Below, in pieces: positions 60,454-64,000 of a stretch of 64,000 bases of DNA (the stretch's first letter is position 1; every line of letters starts with the position of its first letter). The DNA lies in contig NZ_BMRZ01000006.1 in assembly GCF_014648895.1 (NCBI RefSeq), forward strand, positions 186,001-250,000. The letters are read 5' to 3'. The notes under the pieces were generated by a model, which was not told the DNA's origin, did not search any database, and worked only from the letters and a program-made list of their open reading frames with translations. The DNA comes from Streptomyces tanashiensis. GTDB lineage: Bacteria > Actinomycetota > Actinomycetes > Streptomycetales > Streptomycetaceae. A program made the position numbers and the translations under genes.

Positions 60454-61248
60454 TCACGGTCCGGTCGGCCGCTCCAGCTCGTGGCGCAGGTCCTCCAGCT
60501 CGCTGCCGCCCGCCATCTGCCGGGTCAACTCGTCGAGCGTGACGGAGTCCTTGGTGTGGCTCGCCGCCATGACGCCGCGCTTCAGGAGGACGAAACGGTC
60601 GCCGACGAGGTAGGCGTGGTGCGGGTTGTGCGTGATGAGGACCACGCCGAGGCCCTGGTCGCGGGCGGCGGCGACGTACTTCAGGACGACCCCGGACTGC
60701 TTGACGCCGAGGGCGGCGGTCGGCTCGTCGAGGACGAGGACCTTGGCGCCGAAGTGGACGGCGCGGGCGATGGCCACGCACTGGCGCTCGCCGCCGGAGA
60801 GGGTACCGATCGGCTGGTCCACGTCACGGAGGTCGATGCCCATGCGGAGCAGCGCCTCACGGGTCGTGGACCGCATCAGGTCGACGTCGAGCCGCTTGAA
60901 GGGGCCGGAGCCCTTCGTCGGCTCGGAGCCGAGGAAGAAGTTCCGCCAGACCGGCATGAGGGGGACGACGGCGAGGTCCTGGTAGACGGTGGCGATGCCC
61001 CGGTCGAGGGCGTCGCGCGGGTTGGCGAGGGTGACCTCCTCGCCCTCGATGCGGAAGGTTCCGGCGTCGTGCCGGTGGAGGCCGGCGACGATCTTGATGA
61101 GGGTGGACTTGCCGGCGCCGTTGTCCCCGAGGACGCAGGAGATCTCGCCCGCGCGGACCTCCAGGGAGACGCCTTCGAGGGCGCGGATGTTGCCGTAGTA
61201 CTTGCTGACGTCGTCGAGCTCGACGAGCGCGGTGGCCTCCGTCGTCAC
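60454..61248 (-). CDS. Sugar ABC transporter ATP-binding protein (single NBD)
   Basis: A 264-aa ATPase. Walker A is GDNGAGKST, the signature is LSGGERQCVAIARAV and Walker B is VLVLDEPTAAL. It is a one-domain protein, as in the fructose-type FrcA, unlike the duplicated RbsA. The GTG start overlaps the permease stop (GTGA). It is followed after 57 bp by the ROK kinase gene. Confidence 0.92.
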   Translation of the reverse strand: MTTEATALVELDDVSKYYGNIRALEGVSLEVRAGEISCVLGDNGAGKSTLIKIVAGLHRHDAGTFRIEGEEVTLANPRDALDRGIATVYQDLAVVPLMPVWRNFFLGSEPTKGSGPFKRLDVDLMRSTTREALLRMGIDLRDVDQPIGTLSGGERQCVAIARAVHFGAKVLVLDEPTAALGVKQSGVVLKYVAAARDQGLGVVLITHNPHHAYLVGDRFVLLKRGVMAASHTKDSVTLDELTRQMAGGSELEDLRHELERPTGP

Positions 61249-62300
61249 TTGGTCGCCTCCACGCGCTTGCGGATCCAGGCGTTCAGCAGGGTCGCCAGGA
61301 GGAGCATCGCTCCCAGGAAGAACTTGAACCAGTCGGGGTTCCACTCGGCGTACACGATGCCCTTGCTGGTCATGCCGAAGATGAGGGCGCCGACCGCCGA
61401 GCCGATGGCGGAGCCGTATCCGCCGGTGATCAGACAGCCGCCGATGACGGCCGCGATGATGTAGATCAGCTCGTTGCCGACGCCTTCGCCCGACTGGACG
61501 ACGTCGAAGGAGAAGAGCAGGTGCTGGCCGGAGATCCAGGCGCAGAAGGCCACGCCCATGTAGAGGCCGATCTTCGTGCGGTAGACCGGGACGCCGACCG
61601 CGCGGGCCGCGTCGGCGCCGCCGCCGACGGCGAAGATCCAGTTGCCGAAGCGGGTGCGGAGCAGGATCCAGGTGGCGAGGGCGACGAGGCCGAACCACCA
61701 CAGGATGGTGACCTCGAGCTCGACGCCGCCGATCGTCACCTCCGAGGCGAAGAGCTTCCGGGCGGAGGAGAAGCCCTCCATGTCGGCGATGCTCTTGGTG
61801 GAGACGGTGCCGCTGATCAGCTTGGTGAGGCCCAGGTTCAGGCCGGTCAGCATGAGGAAGGTGCCGAGCGTGATGATGAAGCTGGGCAGCTTGGTGCGGG
61901 TCAGCATGAAGCCGTTGAAGACGCCGATCGCCAGGGTGACGAGCAGCGAGACGCCGACGCCGACCCAGACGTTCGCCGTCATCTGGTAGCTGAACATCGA
62001 CGAGACGAGCGCGGAGCTGGTGACCATGACACCGGCGGAGAGGTCGAACTCTCCGCCGATCATCAGCAGGCTGACCGGGACGGCCATGATGCCGATGGTG
62101 GAGGCCGCGTAGAGGACGGTGCCGAGGCTGGAGGGCTTCAGGAAGCCGTCGGCGACCACCGCGAAGAACACGAAGACGGCGATCGCGCCGACGACCGAGC
62201 CGAGCTCGGGGCGGGCGAGCAGCTTCTTCAGCGGGGTGGTGCGGAGCAGCCGTTCGTCGACGTGGTCGACACCGTCCGAGGACGGGGCGGTGGAGCTCAT
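61245..62300 (-). CDS. Sugar ABC transporter permease (RbsC/FrcC type)
   Basis: A 351-aa BPD_transp_2 permease with about nine or ten membrane segments. It has MAVPVSLLMIGGEFDLSAGVMV, FIITLGTFLMLTGLNLG and IAAVIGGCLITGGYGSAIGSAVGALIFGM, all typical of pentose/hexose importers. It works with the neighbouring ATPase and binding protein. The ATG overlaps the binding-protein stop (ATGA). Confidence 0.92.
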   Translation of the reverse strand: MSSTAPSSDGVDHVDERLLRTTPLKKLLARPELGSVVGAIAVFVFFAVVADGFLKPSSLGTVLYAASTIGIMAVPVSLLMIGGEFDLSAGVMVTSSALVSSMFSYQMTANVWVGVGVSLLVTLAIGVFNGFMLTRTKLPSFIITLGTFLMLTGLNLGLTKLISGTVSTKSIADMEGFSSARKLFASEVTIGGVELEVTILWWFGLVALATWILLRTRFGNWIFAVGGGADAARAVGVPVYRTKIGLYMGVAFCAWISGQHLLFSFDVVQSGEGVGNELIYIIAAVIGGCLITGGYGSAIGSAVGALIFGMTSKGIVYAEWNPDWFKFFLGAMLLLATLLNAWIRKRVEATK

Positions 62301-63316
62301 CGGGTGCCCCGATCCGCGTACTGCTTCAGCGCGGCGGCCTGGTCCTTGGTGATGATCTGGGGGCCGGTCAGGACCGGCTTCCCGCCGCCGAGGACGTCGG
62401 CGTTGTAGCGGTAGAGCCAGAGCAGGTCGACGGCCTCGTAGCCCTGGAGGTAGGGCTGCTGGTCGACGGCGAAGCCGAGGGTGCCGGCCTCCAGGGCGGT
62501 CGCGACCTTGGCGTTGAGGTCGAAGGTGTCGACCTCGGCCTTGCTGCCGGCGCTCTTCGCGGCCTGGACGGCGGTGTCGGCGAAGGGGGCGCCGAGGGTG
62601 ACGACGGCGTCGACGTCCTTGTCGGACTGGAGCTTGGCCTCGATGGAGGCCTTGACGTCGGGCATGTTGGTGCCGTCGACGTACAGGTTCACGAGCTCGC
62701 CGTCGAAGGTCTTCTTCACTCCCGCGCAGCGCTGCTCGTGGCCGACGTTGCCCTGCTCGTGCAGGACGCACAGGGCCTTCTTCTTCCCGCGCTTGTCGAG
62801 CTCCTCGCCCACGGCCTCGCCGGCGACGGTCTCGTCCTGGCCGATGTGGGTGAGCGCCCCGTAGGCCTTGGACTGCTCGGCGCCCGAGTTCACGGTGATC
62901 ACCGGGATGCCGGCCTTGACGGCCTTCTCGACGGCGGCCTTCATGGCGTCGGGCTTGGCGAGGGTGACGATCAGTCCGTCGACGCCCTTGGCGACGTACG
63001 AGTCGATCAGCTGCGCCTGCTGCTGCGCCTCGTCGCTGTGGGCGTAGAGGAAGTTGATGTTGTCCTTGGCGGCGGCCTGCTTGGCGCCCTTCTGGACGAT
63101 GTCCCAGAAGGTGTCCCCGTCACCCGAGTGGGTCACCATGGCGAAGGTCCACCGGGGGGTGTCGACGGCGGCCCTCCCCTGGGCCTCGGCGGCCTTGCGG
63201 GCATCCTCCGCCCGCTTTCCGCCGGTGCTGCTGCACCCGGCGAGCGCCGCGGTGAGTGCGAGGGCGAGCACGGCGCCGACTGCGGCGCGTACCCCTCCTG
63301 TCCGAAGCCTGGTCAC
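62297..63316 (-). CDS. Sugar ABC transporter substrate-binding lipoprotein
   Basis: A 339-aa pentose-type binding protein (Peripla_BP_4). The lipobox is ALAGCSS near residue 28. Binding-site segments include FAMVTHSGDGDTFWDIVQKGAKQAA, GVDGLIVTLAKPDAM and DQQPYLQGYEAVDLLWLYR. The ligand is a monosaccharide or inositol-like compound. The GTG at 63316 has AAAGGAGG at good spacing; ATGs at 63352 and 63367 in frame would add an odd His-rich leader. It is the first transporter gene, 88 bp after the GntR gene. Confidence 0.9.
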   Translation of the reverse strand: MTRLRTGGVRAAVGAVLALALTAALAGCSSTGGKRAEDARKAAEAQGRAAVDTPRWTFAMVTHSGDGDTFWDIVQKGAKQAAAKDNINFLYAHSDEAQQQAQLIDSYVAKGVDGLIVTLAKPDAMKAAVEKAVKAGIPVITVNSGAEQSKAYGALTHIGQDETVAGEAVGEELDKRGKKKALCVLHEQGNVGHEQRCAGVKKTFDGELVNLYVDGTNMPDVKASIEAKLQSDKDVDAVVTLGAPFADTAVQAAKSAGSKAEVDTFDLNAKVATALEAGTLGFAVDQQPYLQGYEAVDLLWLYRYNADVLGGGKPVLTGPQIITKDQAAALKQYADRGTR

Positions 63317-63404
63317 GAGGCCGTGCCCTCCTTTGTGTCCTTCTGCGTGCATTGCAGTATCGGTCATGCGGGTCGCGGCACTGGTGAGGGGCCCCCTCGA
63401 GTGG

Positions 63405-64000
63405 CTACGGACGGACCATCAGCTGGAACTCGAAGGAGTAGCGGGTGGCCCGGTAGAGGTGGGAGCCGTACTCGACGGCGCGTCCGGTGGCGTCGAAGGT
63501 GACGCGCTCCATGGTGAGCAGCGGGGCACCCACGGGCTCGTCGAGGAGCGCGGCCTCCTCGGCGGTCGCGGCGCGGGCGCCGACGACCTGCCGGGCGCTG
63601 TGCAGGGTGAGCGCGGCGGAGCGGAGCAGGCGGTAGAGGCCGGTGGTCTCCAGGAGTCCGGTGTCGGGGTCGGCGATCCCCGCGGGCAGGTGGTTGCGGA
63701 GGAGGGCCATGGGCTCGCCGTGCGCGGTGCGGATCCGTTCCAGGTAGCGGACCTCGGTGCCCTCGGGTACGCCGAGGGCGGCGGCGACGGGTCCCTCCGC
63801 GGGTTCGAGGCGGTTGGCCAGGACCCGGGTGGCGGGGCGCTGCCCGGCCGCGGCGAGGTCGTCGTAGAGGCTGCTGAGCTCCATCGGGCGCCGGACCCTG
63901 CTGTGCAGGACCTGGGTGCCGACACCCCGGCGGCGGACCAGCAGGCCCTTGTCGACGAGGGACTGGATGGCCTGGCGGACGGTGGGCCGGGAGAGGCCGA
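63405..64000 (-). CDS. GntR-family regulator with UTRA domain (cut by window end)
   Basis: Only the C-terminal part is present; the start lies beyond 64,000. The visible N-terminal end is the second half of the winged helix (LSRPTVRQAIQSLVDKGLLVRRRGVGTQV), followed by a UTRA ligand domain (RYLERIRTAHGEPMALLRNHLP, VEYGSHLYRATRYSFEFQLMV). UTRA regulators usually sense a phosphorylated sugar, which here would be the ROK kinase product. It lies directly upstream of the importer genes on the same strand and most likely represses them. Confidence 0.9.
   Translation of the reverse strand, partial: GLSRPTVRQAIQSLVDKGLLVRRRGVGTQVLHSRVRRPMELSSLYDDLAAAGQRPATRVLANRLEPAEGPVAAALGVPEGTEVRYLERIRTAHGEPMALLRNHLPAGIADPDTGLLETTGLYRLLRSAALTLHSARQVVGARAATAEEAALLDEPVGAPLLTMERVTFDATGRAVEYGSHLYRATRYSFEFQLMVRP

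Noticed and set aside
63386..63398. Terminator after the GntR gene (GAGGGG-C-CCCCTC)
   Set aside because: Only a 6-bp stem with a one-base centre, which cannot form a stable hairpin loop; more likely chance GC symmetry.

Overview
The window is about 64 kb of very GC-rich DNA, dense in genes, with strongly G/C-biased third codon positions, many GTG/TTG starts, ATGA/GTGA stop-start overlaps and several probable leaderless promoters. Together with the gene content (ethylmalonyl-CoA pathway with crotonyl-CoA reductase, F420-type oxidoreductases, PucR/GntR/HxlR regulators, secreted trypsin) this points to a Streptomyces chromosome. From memory, the gene order resembles the S. coelicolor SCO6475 to SCO6256 stretch; I could not check this. 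I see no IS element, prophage, CRISPR array, rRNA or tRNA.

Region 1 (1-11.1 kb, + strand) is the ethylmalonyl-CoA pathway. It has a two-domain 3-hydroxyacyl-CoA dehydrogenase, a TetR regulator, then ccr-ecm-mcl-mch-mcd in one tightly spaced operon, followed by psd-pssA for phosphatidylethanolamine synthesis. Region 2 (11.1-24.3 kb) has a double GNAT protein, a five-gene branched-chain-amino-acid-type ABC transporter with a divergent PucR regulator, glycerate kinase, a BCCT transporter, an ADP-ribosylglycohydrolase, an orphan VapB-like protein and a sirtuin.

Region 3 (24.3-32.4 kb) has alkylation repair (Ogt plus Ada-AlkA), a phosphodiesterase, a TsaC/Sua5 protein, an FAD oxidoreductase, an inositol-phosphatase-like protein, a lipoate ligase with permuted domain order and a trypsin with an unusual oxyanion-hole residue. 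Region 4 (32.3-39.9 kb) is reductive pyrimidine/hydantoin catabolism: an NCS1 permease, then (minus strand) beta-ureidopropionase, aminotransferase, dihydropyrimidinase and a luciferase-like F420 enzyme. A SUKH gene and a LysE exporter sit between the permease and the enzymes.

Region 5 (40.2-49.8 kb) is more variable. It holds a repeat-rich Pro/Ala protein, F420/PPOX and HxlR genes, an XRE regulator sharing a 33-bp divergent promoter with a methionine aminopeptidase, gamma-glutamyltransferase, a P450 and unknown proteins. Region 6 (49.8-58.6 kb) has a secreted CocE-type hydrolase, exonuclease III, an MBL hydrolase, a PcaD-PcaC fusion, a ribbon-helix-helix protein preceded by a helically phased array of TGGCNCCA boxes, an MMPL exporter and a YihY protein. 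Region 7 (58.6-64 kb) is a carbohydrate ABC importer with a ROK kinase and a GntR/UTRA regulator cut by the window end.

Most promising for follow-up: the TGGCNCCA array and its RHH gene (54.78-55.33 kb), the XRE/map shared leaderless promoter (43.6 kb), the Gly193-to-Tyr trypsin (31.5 kb) and the permuted lipoate ligase (30.4 kb).
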